Part shown: piece by piece, positions 12,401 through 22,805 of the stretch
How positions within the stretch are numbered: position 1 is the first letter of the stretch
Layout of the letters: each line of letters begins with the position of its first letter
From: Ampelocalamus luodianensis
Taxonomy: Eukaryota > Streptophyta > Magnoliopsida > Poales > Poaceae
Assembly: GCA_036346255.1 (NCBI GenBank)
Contig: CM070625.1
Location: 33,794,520 to 33,858,519, forward strand
Direction of reading: 5' to 3'
Length of the DNA: 64,000 nt
Notes under the pieces: model-generated
Database searches by the model: none
The model's input: only the letters and a program-made list of their open reading frames with translations
What the model was told of the DNA's origin: nothing
Program-made: the position numbers and the translations under genes

Positions 12401-12663
12401 TTCGCTTAGGATTAGACATTTGCGGTAATCCAGAAACGATCCTCCGCAACCAATTGAGCAACGGCAAGAAGGCAAGCAGTTTGATCATGTTAATCCCAGT
12501 ATTTTAAGTATTTATGTTGGTTACAAATTCTATGTATGCATTGCTACTTTGTTTTAATAGTTGGCCTAGTAGATGCATTTCCTTAGCAAATGATTATCCT
12601 CTACTACCATGAGCCTAGGTTACTTGCTGTGATTTAGAGTTCGTGGATGGGCTCTTGTCACTT
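9463..12663 (+). repeat. truncated Tekay-family LTR fragment
   Basis: The order of blocks follows the LTR at 28279-33306 from about its 90th base to about base 3660. Shared blocks include TTCTTGTACAAGG, the paired CGGACC/TCCGG motifs, TTTATAAGCACC (promoter region, about 10250), the Leu-rich-like AT tract, and TTGGCCTAGTAG to CTTGTCACTTAGTA. It stops directly at the inner edge of the right Mutator terminus. Neither the true LTR start nor the end is present. Divergence from the other copies is clearly higher than among those copies. Confidence 0.75.
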
Positions 12664-12756
12664 AGTAGGCTAGATTTGGAATTTCAGAGATAAGGGGGCT
12701 AGATTTGGAATTACGGTGGTGTAGGAGGCTAATAGTGTCCAAGCTTCTGAAAAGTA

Positions 12757-13430
12757 GACTTTCTCATTTATAATAATACAAAAGTTTATAGAGGTAATCG
12801 TTAAAGTGACACCCCGCAGAAAATGAAAAGTCAATAGTGTAATTTGGAAAGGAACAAATGGAGGACGGTATTTATTTAGCTGTATAGATACTTATTTTGC
12901 GTACAGTGGCAGTTAAAACCACGACAAATACTTCTGAACTGAGGTGAGAACGGGTGGTAAATAGCTGAGCTAAAATAATTCTCATTTAATCGTTAGATAA
13001 CAAATCATTTGTTAAAATTGATGATATACGACATGGACCAGACAAGGGCCTAGCTAGAAACTACTGGCCATTTGTGAGTTTGCACTTCCATTAAAAAAAG
13101 TCAGATGGGAGTACGACACTAGGTGTGCTTTTACCGGCAAATGGATAGGGAGGATGAAACCTACAAAAACGTCACTTTTATTCGCTCCCATTCCACAAGG
13201 TTTTGCAAGGGAATGAGTAGCTCTGTCTCCAATATCTCGATGTTATGGTCTCCTGACGTACATCATCATGCATGATCTAACACACATGATTTTGCTAGCC
13301 GGCACCAAGCTAGTACAAGAGCAAACATGCACGCTATATGTAGTTCGACTTCCACTCAGCTCACCGTTTTACCTAGATGGAAAAGTGCATGCATGCACAC
13401 ATCATCACTTCGCAATAGCATGTCAGCCAG
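12757..13430. other. unassigned sequence
   Basis: No gene, terminal repeat or duplication was recognised. There are only short frames without motifs. Confidence 0.4.
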
Positions 13431-13432
13431 AC

Positions 13433-13690
13433 GGATCCAACCACGGCCGAGTGGAGTAACCTAATATCTGATCACTTGTGTCTCTTCTCAGCCCAGCAAA
13501 AGATGCTCTGATAGCCCACTTGTACCCCGCTCGGATCCAATGAGGGCTGAGTGGAGTAACCCAATGTCTAACCACATGTGCCTCCACTCAGCCCAGCTGA
13601 GATGCTCTGACAGCCCACTTGTACCCCCATTTGGATCCAATGAGGGCTGAGTGGAGTAACCCAATTTCTGACCACTTGTGCCCCGCTCAT
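13433..13690. repeat. tandem repeat, 100-bp unit, about 2.6 copies
   Basis: GGATCCAA recurs at 13433, 13533 and 13633, exactly 100 bases apart. Each is followed by GAGTGGAGTAACC and, in the full units, by CTCAGCCCAGC and ATGCTCTGA. The array is followed at about 13702 by GATCCGCCCCTG, which resembles a hAT-type terminus, though no partner end was found. Confidence 0.8.
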
Positions 13691-13972
13691 TTGTTGACCT
13701 AGATCCGCCCCTGAATTGTCAGACATTGCAGGTAAGTTCTACTGTTAGGGGTTGTCTATACCTAAGGTGACTTTCATTTTCTCAAGTATAAGTCACATTT
13801 TTGTACTACCAGATGAATTTAGAATCAGCCGCAAACATATCTCAGCTAATCTATAGGTCAAGAAAATAAAGTTAGAGCTGGCAAACCTGACAATGCAACT
13901 TTTTTAGATAATAGAAGAGTAAAAATTCTCAAGACCTCTACATCAAGAATGCACACAATCTAATTTATTATG

Positions 13973-14214
13973 GAAAAAAATCCTATAGGATTTGATCCAC
14001 AACTCTATCAATGTAGATCAACTCTACCGCGTGACACGTGTCTTTTCACGAATCTCAAAGTGTGATATGCTAGCCTTCAGTATTCAATTCGTGAAAATTC
14101 ACATCAATGATTTATGAGGCTGTGTGCTTTGAGATTCGTAAAAAGACACGTGTTACATAGTAGAGTTGATCTACATTGATAGAGTTATGGATCAGGTCCT
14201 ATATGATTTTTTCC
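13973..14214. mobile_element. Mutator-type MITE (242 bp)
   Basis: The ends form long inverted repeats of about 85 bp: the left GGAAAAAAATCC and ATCAATGTAGATCAACTC blocks are repeated in reverse complement on the right. The 9-bp sequence ATTTATTAT flanks both sides (13964-13972 and 14215-14223). There is no coding capacity. It lies about 170 bases upstream of the pectin methylesterase exon, probably in a former intron. Confidence 0.8.
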
Positions 14215-14386
14215 ATTTATTATAGAGTTGAAAGTATCAAAATAACCAATCAGTTTTAAAGTAGCGCAAAGCCTTACAACGCAACTTGTATATGGGAAGA
14301 AACTGGATCGGAGGCACTTGAGCTTGTCACGAATGAATTTCGACGTTGAAGATCAATTTTTGCTTGTTGTACATATCCGCATGCAG

Positions 14387-14843
14387 TTGTGGTCGGGCAA
14401 GGTTTCGTGGTGATGAACATGATGTTTCGCAACACGGCCGGGCCGTCGAAGCACCAGGCGGTGGCGCTCCGGTCCGACGCCGACCTGTCGACGTTCTCTG
14501 ACCGCGAGATCAAGGCGTGCATCAGACACGCTCACGCGCACTCCTCCGGCAGTTCTACGCGGTTGCGGCGTATGCGACACCGTCGACTACATGTTCGCAA
14601 CGCCGCCGTTGTGTTCCAGGACTGCAGCTTCTACTCCCGCCTCCCCATGCAGGGCCAGAGCAACACCGTCACGGCGCAGGGCCGCTCCAACCCCAACCAG
14701 AACACCGGCACCTCCATCCAGGGCTGCGCGCTCGTCGCCGCCCCCGAGCTCGCCGCAAACGCCACCTTCACGACGCTCACCTACTTCGGACGGCCCTGGA
14801 AGAACTACTTGCGCACGGTGGTCATGGAGTCGCACGTCGGTTG
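14387..14843 (+). pseudogene. pectin methylesterase exon fragment
   Basis: Encodes part of the catalytic domain of a plant pectin methylesterase (a cell-wall enzyme that demethylates homogalacturonan). Readable blocks are VVGQGFVVMNMMFRNTAGP, HQAVALRSDADLSTF, DTVDYMFA, VVFQDCSFYSRLPM, NTVTAQGRSNPNQNTG and YFGRPWKNY...RTVVMESHVG. These sit in three different frames: the DTL block, the RQFY block, the DTVDYM block and the VVFQDC block alternate, so at least three frameshifts have occurred. The 5' edge is a plausible splice acceptor (CGCATGCAG ending at 14386). The 3' edge stops abruptly where copia sequence begins at 14845, so the C-terminal Trp-containing end is missing. It is a truncated pseudogene. 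Confidence 0.85.
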
Positions 14844-14844
14844 A

Positions 14845-17437
14845 AGATTTGAATTGGGAGTTTTGTGTGAATAAGTTTCACTTAAGTCCTTAACTGATAC
14901 TAGGTTGCCAAGCATCCCCGCGGGTTGGAGCATATAAGTTATACTCCTGGCCTATTCATGAGCTTCCTAGAGATTACCCTATCTCATAGACTATGACTAG
15001 TAGTCGGGTTCATATAGGTGTGTTCTTTCAAGACTCCTCTGTAGGACAGCATCTTTGTTTAAACAAGCCACAGAACACATTAAGATAAAAATCAAAATGT
15101 CATACAGATTTAGGAGAGAATTGCATCTCCAATGGAGTGGATCTATAAAGGTACTCACCTTCCAGTTAACCAATAGCTTGTTTCGCCAATCCTACTTCAC
15201 GGGATCTCCGATCACATAGGATGGGTTACCACTATAGTATAACTCATGTGGGTCTCAAACCCATCTCCCTCGATGCATTGTCTATCACATTTCGTGATAA
15301 ACCCTTTGTGAAGGGATCTGTCGGATTCTTAGCTATTTGGATATAATCCAAAGCTATTACTCTGGATTTTCTCATTTTCTCGACATACTTCAGTCTTCTC
15401 TTCACATATCTTGATGCCTTCATATTATCCTTAGAACTATTCACTTTGACGATCACAGTCTGATTGTCACAGATCATCAGAATAGCCGGTACCGATTTTT
15501 CAACCACCGGCAAATCCATCAAGAGCTCACGAAGCCATTCAGCTTCAAAAGTGACAGTATCTAATGCTGTGAGTTCTGCTTCTATTGTTGATCTCGTTAA
15601 GATGGTCTGCTTGCAAGACTTCTATGAAACAGCGCCACCTCCAAGTGTGAAGACATATCCAGTTTGAATCGCTATAACCCTCTAGTACCCTGGGGTACCC
15701 AGTATAGTGAATGTCATAATTCATATTATCCTATAGATAGCGCATTACCCTCTCAAGAGCATGCCAATGATCATCTCCCGGATTGGATACAAACTAGCTT
15801 AGTTTGCTCACAACAAACGAGATGTCAGGCCTGATACTGCTAGCTAAATACATGAGTGAACCAATTATCTGAGAATATCTCAATTGGTCTCTGACTATTC
15901 TCCGATTCTTCCTAAGCAACACGCTAGGATCATAAGGTGTTGGAGAGGGTTTGCAATTGCTATAACCAAAATGACTCAGAACCTTTTCCACATAATGGGA
16001 TTGCAACAATATAATCCTACCGTCATCACCTCTCAACAGCTTCATGTTCAAGATAACATCAGCTACTCCCAGATCTCTCATCTCAAAATTCCAAGACAAG
16101 AAATCCTTGACCTCCTTAATCACATTAAGATTGGTCCCAAAGATCAGTATGTCATCAACATACAGACATAGAATGACTCCCTCGCCCCCACCATGGTGAT
16201 AATACACACATCTGTCAGCTTCATTCACAATAAAGCTTGCAGATGTTAAAGTTCTGTCGAACTTTTCATGCCACTGCTTAGGTGCTTGTTTAAGACCATA
16301 CAAAGATTTCAACAACTTGCACACATTTCCTTCTTGACCATCTACTACAAATCCATTTGGTTGTTCCATGTAAATTTCCTCGTGCAACTCTCCATTTAGG
16401 AAAGCCGTCTTAACATCTATCTGATGAACGAGAAGACCGTGTGAGGCAGCCAGAGATAGTAGTACTCGAATAGTGGCCAATCTAGCCACAGGTGAATAAG
16501 TATCAAAGAAATCTTCGCCTTCTTTTTGGGTATAACCCTTGGCCACAAGTCGTGCCTTGTACTTCTCGATAGTACCATCAGGCCTAAGCTTCTTTTTGAA
16601 CACCCACTTACATCCTACAGGTTTACAACCATAAGGACGCTCAGTGATCTCCCAAGTTCCATTAGAGATAATGGAATCCATTTCACTACGGGCTGCTTCC
16701 TTCTAATATTCCGCATCTGGAGAAGCATATGCTTCACAAATGGTATTTGTAGTATCATCCACAAGGTACACAATGAAATCAGAACCAAAAGACTTTGCAG
16801 TCCTTTGTCTTTTACTCTTCCTCAGAGTTTCATTGTCTTCCTCCTTAGGAATTTCCTCAGGGGTTTGCTCAAAATATTCCATTGGAATGACAGGTTCAGG
16901 AGTTTTATGAGGCTCCTGACACGATGAACTAGGCGTATCTTTCATCGGAAAAATATCCTAAAAAAATGTAGCATCTCTGGACTCCATAATTGTACCGACA
17001 TGCACGTCAGGTACTCCAGATTTCACCACTAGAAATCTATATCCAACGCTATGGTGAGCATAGCCTAGAAAGACACAATCCACAGTTTTTGGTCCAAGCT
17101 TATGCTTTTTGGGAATTGGCACATTGACTTTCGCCAAACAACCCCAAGTGCGCAAGTATGAAAGTGATAGTCTTTTCTTATCCTATTGGTCAAATGGAGT
17201 TATCTCTTTATTCTTTATGGAAACCCTGTTTAGGACATGACATGAAGTCAATATAGCCTTCCCCCACCATGCCTTGGAAAGACCCTTGTGTCTAATATGG
17301 CGTTAACAAAATCAGTTAGAGTGCGGTTCTTTCTTTCAGAACCCTCGTTTGACTGAGGTGAATAGGGAGACGTCCTCTCATGGATTATACCATGTTCCTC
17401 ACAGAATAAATTGAACTCATTAGAAAAGTACTCGCCG
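14845..17437 (-). mobile_element. second Ty1/copia element, truncated at both ends
   Basis: Reading on the minus strand, it begins inside integrase at about 17437, continues through RT and RNase H, and ends in a 400-base non-coding 3' region at 14845. No LTR, primer site or polypurine tract is present at either end. The left edge abuts the pectin methylesterase pseudogene and the right edge abuts LINE1, and neither junction shows a target duplication. It is a remnant joined to its neighbours by deletion or illegitimate recombination. Confidence 0.8.
15244..17437 (-). pseudogene. copia pol remnant (integrase to RNase H)
   Basis: In minus-strand order: integrase core GGEYFSNEF and SPYSQSN/ERKNRTLTD-type motifs (17437-17248), the integrase C-terminal block with VDCVFLGYAHHSVGYRF (17155-16958), a linker (16945-16703), RT with KGYTQKEGEDFFDTYSPVA and LYVDDILIFG (16681-15794), and RNase H ending KNPTDPFTKGLSR (15522-15244). 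Several in-frame stops and frameshifts separate these blocks, for example near 16950, 16700 and 15530-15800. It belongs to a different copia family from the one at 3050-7701, judged by protein sequence. Confidence 0.88.
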
Positions 17438-17477
17438 CCTTCCTGGGCTTCCATCCAGCGAGTTTCTTTGAGAATTT

Positions 17478-18831
17478 GGCTCCGTTTGGTTCGGCTTCGG
17501 CTGAAAAAGCCAGAAGCCGAACCAAATGGCGACTTTCAATCGCCTTTCTCGGAAGCCACATACATACGAGGAAGTCGAAGCCAAAAGCGCCGCCGCCGCT
17601 TCCGCAGCTTCCCACCACCCCCTTCCGCATTTGCCCCTCGACTTGCAGGGTATTTACCCGCTTTTTGCCATTCGACAAAACCGGCCTCAACCCCCTCCCC
17701 CCGTCCCCCACTAGACCCCCGCTCGCCCACCTCCTCCTCCCCCTCCCGCCTCCTTCTCCTCCCCCGCCCGCATGCCTCCTCCTCCCTGGCGCCCTCCTCC
17801 CCGCCGGCCTCACCCGGATCCAGATCCAGATCTGGATTTGGATCTCACCTCCTCCACCTCCCTCCTCCCCAGTGCCCCTCTCCACGGTGCACCTCCTCCT
17901 CGACGCGCGTCCTCCCCCGACTCCGTCCTTGCTCGATGCGGCACCTCTTTCCCCGACTCCGTCCTTCTCCTCCTCCCCCGAGTGGCACCGCCCCGCTCCC
18001 CTTCTCCTCCTCCTCCTAGTGCCTTCCTCCCGGCCACCTTCTCCTCGGCGCCCTCCTCCCCGAGCCGCTGCTGGCTCGCCGCCGTGGCCACATCCCTGCT
18101 GACCCCTTCGGCCCCTTCCCTGGTCTACGCCTCTGCACTGCCTTCTCCTCTCCCGACGGCCAACGCCCAACTCCTCCGCCTCGCCCTCCCCCGCCGCTGA
18201 GCTCCTCCCCCACCACCACTACCGCTGGCGGCGGCCTCCTCCTCCTCCGCCGCCGCAACCGCCGCCGGAAGCATAACCCTAGCTTTCCTTTTTTTTCTTT
18301 TCTTTTTTCTGTAATGATTATTGTTAATTGTAATTGTAATAATAGTTAATTGCAATAATAGTTTACTGTAATGGTTATTTATTGTAATTATTTATGTAAT
18401 AATTATTTATTTTAATAATTATGTGTTGTAATAATTGTTAATTGTAATAATTATCGTTAATTGTTGTTAATCACGGTAATTGTGCGGTATATTGCAATAG
18501 TCGTCGTCAAATGCCACCAATTGCCCTAATTGCGGTAGTTATCGTCAATTGTGTTAGTTCTTCATTGTCTTTAAATGTCATTAATTATCATCAACTATCG
18601 TTAGTTTTCGTTAAATGTTGTTAATAGCGTTAAACGGCATCAAACAAGACGTTACTGTTCTCAGGGGTATTTCAGATATTTCCCATCTCGAAAGCTGCAG
18701 CCAGCCTATCTAAAAACCAGACAGCCAAACACCAAATCAGAAAAGCTCAGTCATTCAGCCTGCAGCCGGAAAGCTTTGCAGCACAGCCGAAAGCCGTTTT
18801 TCAAAAAACCACAACCATTCCAAACAGGGCC
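17478..18831. mobile_element. Harbinger-like non-autonomous element
   Basis: Termini are GGCTCCGTTTGG and CCAAACAGGGCC, 12-bp inverted repeats with two mismatches. They are flanked by a 3-bp duplication TTT (17475-17477, 18832-18834). Removing the element and one TTT restores the LINE1 reading frame across the site, which supports the boundaries. There is no transposase. The interior is a CT-rich GC-rich block (17580-18290) and an AT-rich degenerate repeat. Superfamily is inferred from the 3-bp duplication and GG-starting ends; hAT or CACTA are less likely. Confidence 0.72.
18298..18640. repeat. AT-rich degenerate short tandem repeat
   Basis: Variants of TTGTAATAATTA and GTTAATTGTAAT recur many times and become less regular towards the right. 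It lies inside the Harbinger-like element. Confidence 0.6.
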
Positions 18832-19015
18832 TTTGTCAAATAGCGGATGAAGGCCTGCCTTTGTCGGCTTTCTTAGAGACAACGGTAGTCCGAGGTACGG
18901 TGTTGAGATTATTTATTTTTGTGTGTGCGCCACAGCTCAGTCGGCATGTCACTGATTCCAATTCCTCCGTTGAGCATCTGATAGGTATGGCTGCACTCTT
19001 CTGGAGGTTAACCTT

Positions 19016-19320
19016 TGTTGGTAATATTCCTGCATATGATATATCTAGATTTTACGAAGAGTTTGTTTATATAGTTCTATAATATTAAGACATTATTAAT
19101 TATGGATTCTAGAGTTTGTATGGTATCCTTTTAGGATACGTAGAATCCTTTCCATATATGAATAGTTGTTTGCTCTCAATAAAAGGGTATCTTTGTAATC
19201 AGATTTAGTGAACAAGAGCAATAGAGAAGAAGAAGAAAATCAAAAAAGCTGCTGTTGTTCCGGCGGCACATTTTTTTTGTTCTTATGTTCGCATGTGTTC
19301 GTCTTCAGTTTGGGCCAACA
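19016..19320 (+). repeat. 5' LTR of the TRIM-like element
   Basis: 305 bp, TG to CA. It contains AATAAAAG at 19178-19185, a possible polyadenylation signal. Confidence 0.87.
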
Positions 19321-19322
19321 AT

Positions 19323-19334
19323 TAGTATCAGAGC
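19323..19334 (+). promoter_or_regulatory. primer binding site of the TRIM-like element
   Basis: TAGTATCAGAGC, one mismatch from the initiator Met-tRNA complement, two bases after the LTR end. Confidence 0.8.
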
Positions 19335-19964
19335 TCCAGATTCGAAACCCTAGCTGCTGCCCACGGAGGTGTGATCTCAACTCTCGGGGTGGCATATACG
19401 GCGTGTCGGCGCAAGAGGCGGTCGGCGCGGCGGAGCTGCACAGCGAGCATGGGCAGCCAGAGACACGGTGCGACTGGTGACTTGGCGCGGGCCAGTCTTG
19501 ACGGGTCGACAGCGACGCTAGGCATAGCGGAGCTAGAGGCGACCATGCAGCGCAATCTCGTCGGCAAGCGCATGCATGTAGTTGAGTCCATGCATGTAGG
19601 AGTAGTACTGTCGAGTCATGTGTGTGTACATGTTAGCACATTGAGTCAGTTGTTTGCATGCTTGTGTGCATATAGAATAGATAGTGGTGCACGTCGGTGG
19701 AACGTAAGATGAGTTGCGCGTTGCCAAAGTGAAAGCGTTGTGTTGGTACTAGGTGGTTGCGGTGTCGTATTTGTGTGTGTGTGTGTGTCGTGAGTCGAGT
19801 TCGGGATGTTGAGGAGATGTGTTTACCGTCCTAAGTCGAGTCTGTAGAATTGAGTCCGGACGTTAAGGAGATGTGTTCGTTGTCCTGTATTGAGTAACAG
19901 TTGGACAAGTCGTAGTTAAGATCGGCTGCCTCAATAAGTAAGTGCACAAATATTATAGAGTAGT

Positions 19965-20264
19965 TGTTAGTAATATTTGTGTATATGGTATATCTAGATT
20001 TTACGTAGAGTTTGTTTACGTAGTTCTATAGTATTTATGCAGTATTAATTATGGATACTAGAATCTGTGTGGTATTCGTTCAGGATATATAGAATCCTTT
20101 CCGGATACAAACAATCATTTGTTCTCAATAAAAATGTACCTCTATAATCAGATTTAGTGAACAAGAGCAATAAGGAATAAAAAAATAAAAACTGCCGTTG
20201 TTCCGACTGTATAAAAAAATTGTATTCTTGTGTTTGCATGTGTTGTCTTCGATTTGAACCAACA
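19965..20264 (+). repeat. 3' LTR of the TRIM-like element
   Basis: 300 bp, aligned end to end with 19016-19320. Shared blocks include ATATCTAGATTTTACG, TAGAATCCTTTCC and AATCAGATTTAGTGAACAAG. Confidence 0.87.
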
Positions 20265-20700
20265 ACCTTCAATCCCGTAGATTCTCTAAATAGTTGCAAC
20301 AAGTGGTGTGTTGCTTGAGTGTCCCCTGCCGTTGGCTTGATGAATAGCATTGCGTCGTCTGCATAGATGGAGTCCTGAAAGAAAGATGCCCTCGCTGTAC
20401 CTAATTGTGTTTGGATGCCTTCCTCCGAAGCTCTTTCCATCATGACCTGAAGAGCTTTCATTACCGAAATGAATAACAAATGTGACAAAATGTCACCCTG
20501 CCACAGGCCTTTAGCTTGGTGTAATTGTTGGAATTAATACGAGCTGGGCCTATGTTTTAATAGTAATCGCTCGATTTGCCGTCCATTGATGCAAATTTTT
20601 GTTGAAGCTGTCACGAAGAGCATAGCCAGCCAATCACGCCATCTCGCCGCAAAACCCATGTGTGACAGAAGCTGCAGTAGGAATTCCCAGGAAACAGAGT
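20265..20700 (-). pseudogene. LINE1 reverse transcriptase, catalytic part
   Basis: Minus-strand RT (RVT_1-type) of a plant L1 LINE. The frame from 20488 reads SHLLFISVMKALQVMMERA and then SIYADDAMLFI, the ADD catalytic box of LINE RTs, and STGLKV before the TRIM insertion interrupts it at 20265. Upstream, 20520-20700 continues RT in another frame (block AKGLWQGDILSHLLF). At 18832-19015, beyond the TRIM element, the domain resumes with the GLPLSLRKPTKAGLHPLFDK block. It is broken by insertions and frameshifts. Confidence 0.85.
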
Positions 20701-21822
20701 TGTATGATCGTTAATGGTCATCAGAGAAGGATAAATGATTATAATTGATTTTTCGCACAGGCACAATCTTACTCGACAAGAAATCTACCGCCGCCAAAAC
20801 CACACAGCGAATTTGTATTAATTCAACGCCGGCGCAGCAGCACAAGCACTCGATTAACACCAACAGCAAAACATCTTTTCATGTCACGCACAGCGAGTAC
20901 GCACGCGAGGCAACCAACCACTACACGGCAATCTTCTTTTGTCTGCCGATCGCGCCAGCACATGCGCATGAACAAAAACACCAGCCACCAGAGGGATGGC
21001 TCGCGCAGATCAACCTTGGAGATTTTCTATTCAACTTGCTCGGCCAGCACACACACGACGCCGATGGAGAAACACTGTCGTGGATGAATGACTCACACTG
21101 GTCGCCGCTGTTGATGCCGAGAAGCAAGAAATCGATTTTGACGTCGCTTGGCGCAGTAGACAGCGATGGATGGGACAGCAATCAACCAGCAGCACGATTA
21201 TTGAATTGACTCACGCATCATCAAGAACCACGGCCACCGAAAGCCCTCACGGTCAGAATCTGTTTTTACTCAATGCCCAACATTTTTCTCTCGTACACGC
21301 TGTTAATAACAAAAACAGCAAAACGTCCGCACATCTCTCGTACAGCACAACAACTACCGTTTTTCTGGAGATAACGCGACTACCAAAAATCTATCCAATC
21401 TAATCCCAACAATTAAGATATCTTTTCTAACAAGGGTTTTCTAATTTATCTCCGTTTTCTAATTTTGAACACTCTAAAATTGTTACGTGTTGTAGCTTCT
21501 GAATTACACCTCCGTAACTCCAACATGCATCATCTATTTTTTATCTCCACGTACCTTAACTCGAGCTCGACCGTTTCCTCTAGCATCATCGACCCTCTGG
21601 ACCATGACTTCGCACTAAATCATCTCCCGATCCTCACTGTAGATCACGATCACATTCGAGTTACTCTGCATATGCAAAGACTAAAACAACATTTTTTCAC
21701 GGCATAAGTTCTTCCCAACTTGACCGATATAAGTTCACACCACACACCTCAAATGACACCAATACACAATATTATAGATTATTCATCAACTAAAATATTC
21801 TGACCTCGCCACATGGGCTACA
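20701..21822. repeat. solo LTR in LINE1 (1,122 bp)
   Basis: The segment starts TGTATGATCG and ends GGGCTACA, with flanking AGAGT (20696-20700) and AGAGC (21823-21827), a 5-bp duplication with one change. LINE2 lacks this segment at the same site. The interior has no convincing ORF. The orientation is uncertain. The right flank also carries a LINE deletion, so the assignment rests on the left junction, TG/CA ends and a 4/5 duplication. Confidence 0.6.
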
Positions 21823-22805
21823 AGAGCCAAACGCTTTGGTGACTATCCTCACCGCACTATGAATCAGACTGGTGGCCCTGTAATCCTTGAGCAAAGTAGG
21901 ATCATCTTTCTTGGGAAGCAAAGTGATTATTGCAGTATTAAGTTTGCCTTAGTGCTGTCCGTTGCAACTGTGCATCTTATGGACAGCCCGCATGAGGTCT
22001 TCTTTAATGATTGCCCATCAAGTTTTATAGAAAAGCCCTTTAAATCCATCCGGGCCAGGTGCTTTTTCACTCTGCATTTCCATCACCAGCTTGTGATTTT
22101 CCTGTTCCGTGAACTCCCTGTCCAGCTCATGCAGATCAAAGTGAGGTAGGCCTAAAGCTTGCAGATTAAGGGTTCTGACTCTAGGTTCAGATGTGCCCAT
22201 GATACCAGAGAAGTAGCACTGCACGAGCTCAATCTTGTCCTCCTCGGTAGTGGCAATTTGCCAGCCCTTCATGCTCGAGTTTGAGAATTAAGTTTTTAAG
22301 GCGCCTCGCATTGACTTTCATATGACAGAACTTCGTGTTCGCATCCCCGTGCTTCAGGTATTTGACTTGCCATCTGCCTAATCCTCATTCTCTCCAAGGA
22401 GTCCAAGCCTAGACAACTGCGTTTTAGTAATGAGCGGAAATGCCTCTCGGCCGACGAGACCGGTCGTTCATCTTAAGCCTGATCCAATCTGTAGATTAAC
22501 TCATGAGCTAGCTGCAGTTGTAGGCGAATAACCTGATCCAATCTGTAGATTGGCCTGATCCAATCTGTAAAGCCTTCGCTGTTTTAGTGAGTTTTAACAT
22601 GAAGCACAATGTAGGGATAACTGCTATCCACCGCTTGATCCCAAGTTTGTTTTACCATCTAGATTTGCCCAAAAAGATTCAAAACAAAATCTTCTCGGGC
22701 GCGTGGTTGGAGCCGTATAGTTTAAGACCATCGGGCAATGGTCGGACACGGATGAACTAAGGGCTTGCAGGTGACTATCCGAAAACAGGCCGTCCCGATT
22801 TTTTT
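21823..22805 (-). pseudogene. LINE1 endonuclease end and pre-RT region
   Basis: The sense order from 22805 is the end of the EEP-type endonuclease (HLQALSSSVSDHCPMVLNYT), a spacer with FCFESFWANLD, then in the frame 22272-22018 GWQIATTEEDKIELVQCYF and SEKAPGPDGFKGLFYKT, and finally TLLPKKDDPTLLKDYRA-type RT start near 21900. The GPDGF block is the conserved entry to LINE RT. Several frameshifts are present. A 16-base unit (CCTGATCCAATCTGTA) is present three times within 22481-22572 and once in LINE2, a local slippage expansion. Confidence 0.8.

Larger units (their letters stand above)
8836..12747. mobile_element. Mutator-like element carrying a retrotransposon LTR fragment
   Basis: About 95 bp at the left end (8836-8930) match the reverse complement of the right end (12655-12747), including GGACACTATTAGCC and CACCGTAATTCCAAATCTAG. 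The 9-bp sequence TGAAAAGTA flanks the element at 8827-8835 and 12748-12756, the duplication length expected of Mutator-type transposition. No transposase frame is visible. The interior is a foldback element (9023-9382) followed by about 3.2 kb matching Tekay LTR sequence, so the element is non-autonomous. Confidence 0.78.
19016..20264 (+). mobile_element. complete TRIM-like small LTR retrotransposon (1,249 bp)
   Basis: Two direct LTRs (19016-19320 and 19965-20264) begin TGTTGGTAATATT or TGTTAGTAATATT and end CCAACA. The element is flanked by a 5-bp duplication ACCTT (19011-19015 and 20265-20269). The internal region of 644 bp has a Met-type primer site but no gag or pol motif, so the element depends on another source of proteins. 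It is inserted in LINE1. Confidence 0.88.
17438..22805 (-). mobile_element. LINE1: L1-type retrotransposon fragment with three nested insertions
   Basis: Pieces of one minus-strand LINE lie at 17438-17477, 18832-19015, 20265-20700 and 21823-22805. Read together in the 5' to 3' sense they run from the end of the endonuclease (SSSVSDHCPMVLNYT near 22745) through the pre-RT region and RT to the post-RT block GLPLSLRKPTKAGLHPLFDK and KKLAGWK. It is truncated at the 5' end inside the endonuclease, and 3' sequence is replaced by copia at 17437. A deletion of about 150 bp relative to LINE2 lies next to the solo LTR near 21830. Confidence 0.85.

Noticed and set aside
13700..13715. hAT-like terminus GATCCGCCCCTG
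   Set aside because: No matching second end or 8-bp duplication was found.
17411..18200. Overlapping Pro/Arg/Ser-rich frames on both strands
   Set aside because: Low-complexity GC-rich and CT-rich sequence gives long chance frames; they are inside a transposon and no motif was seen.
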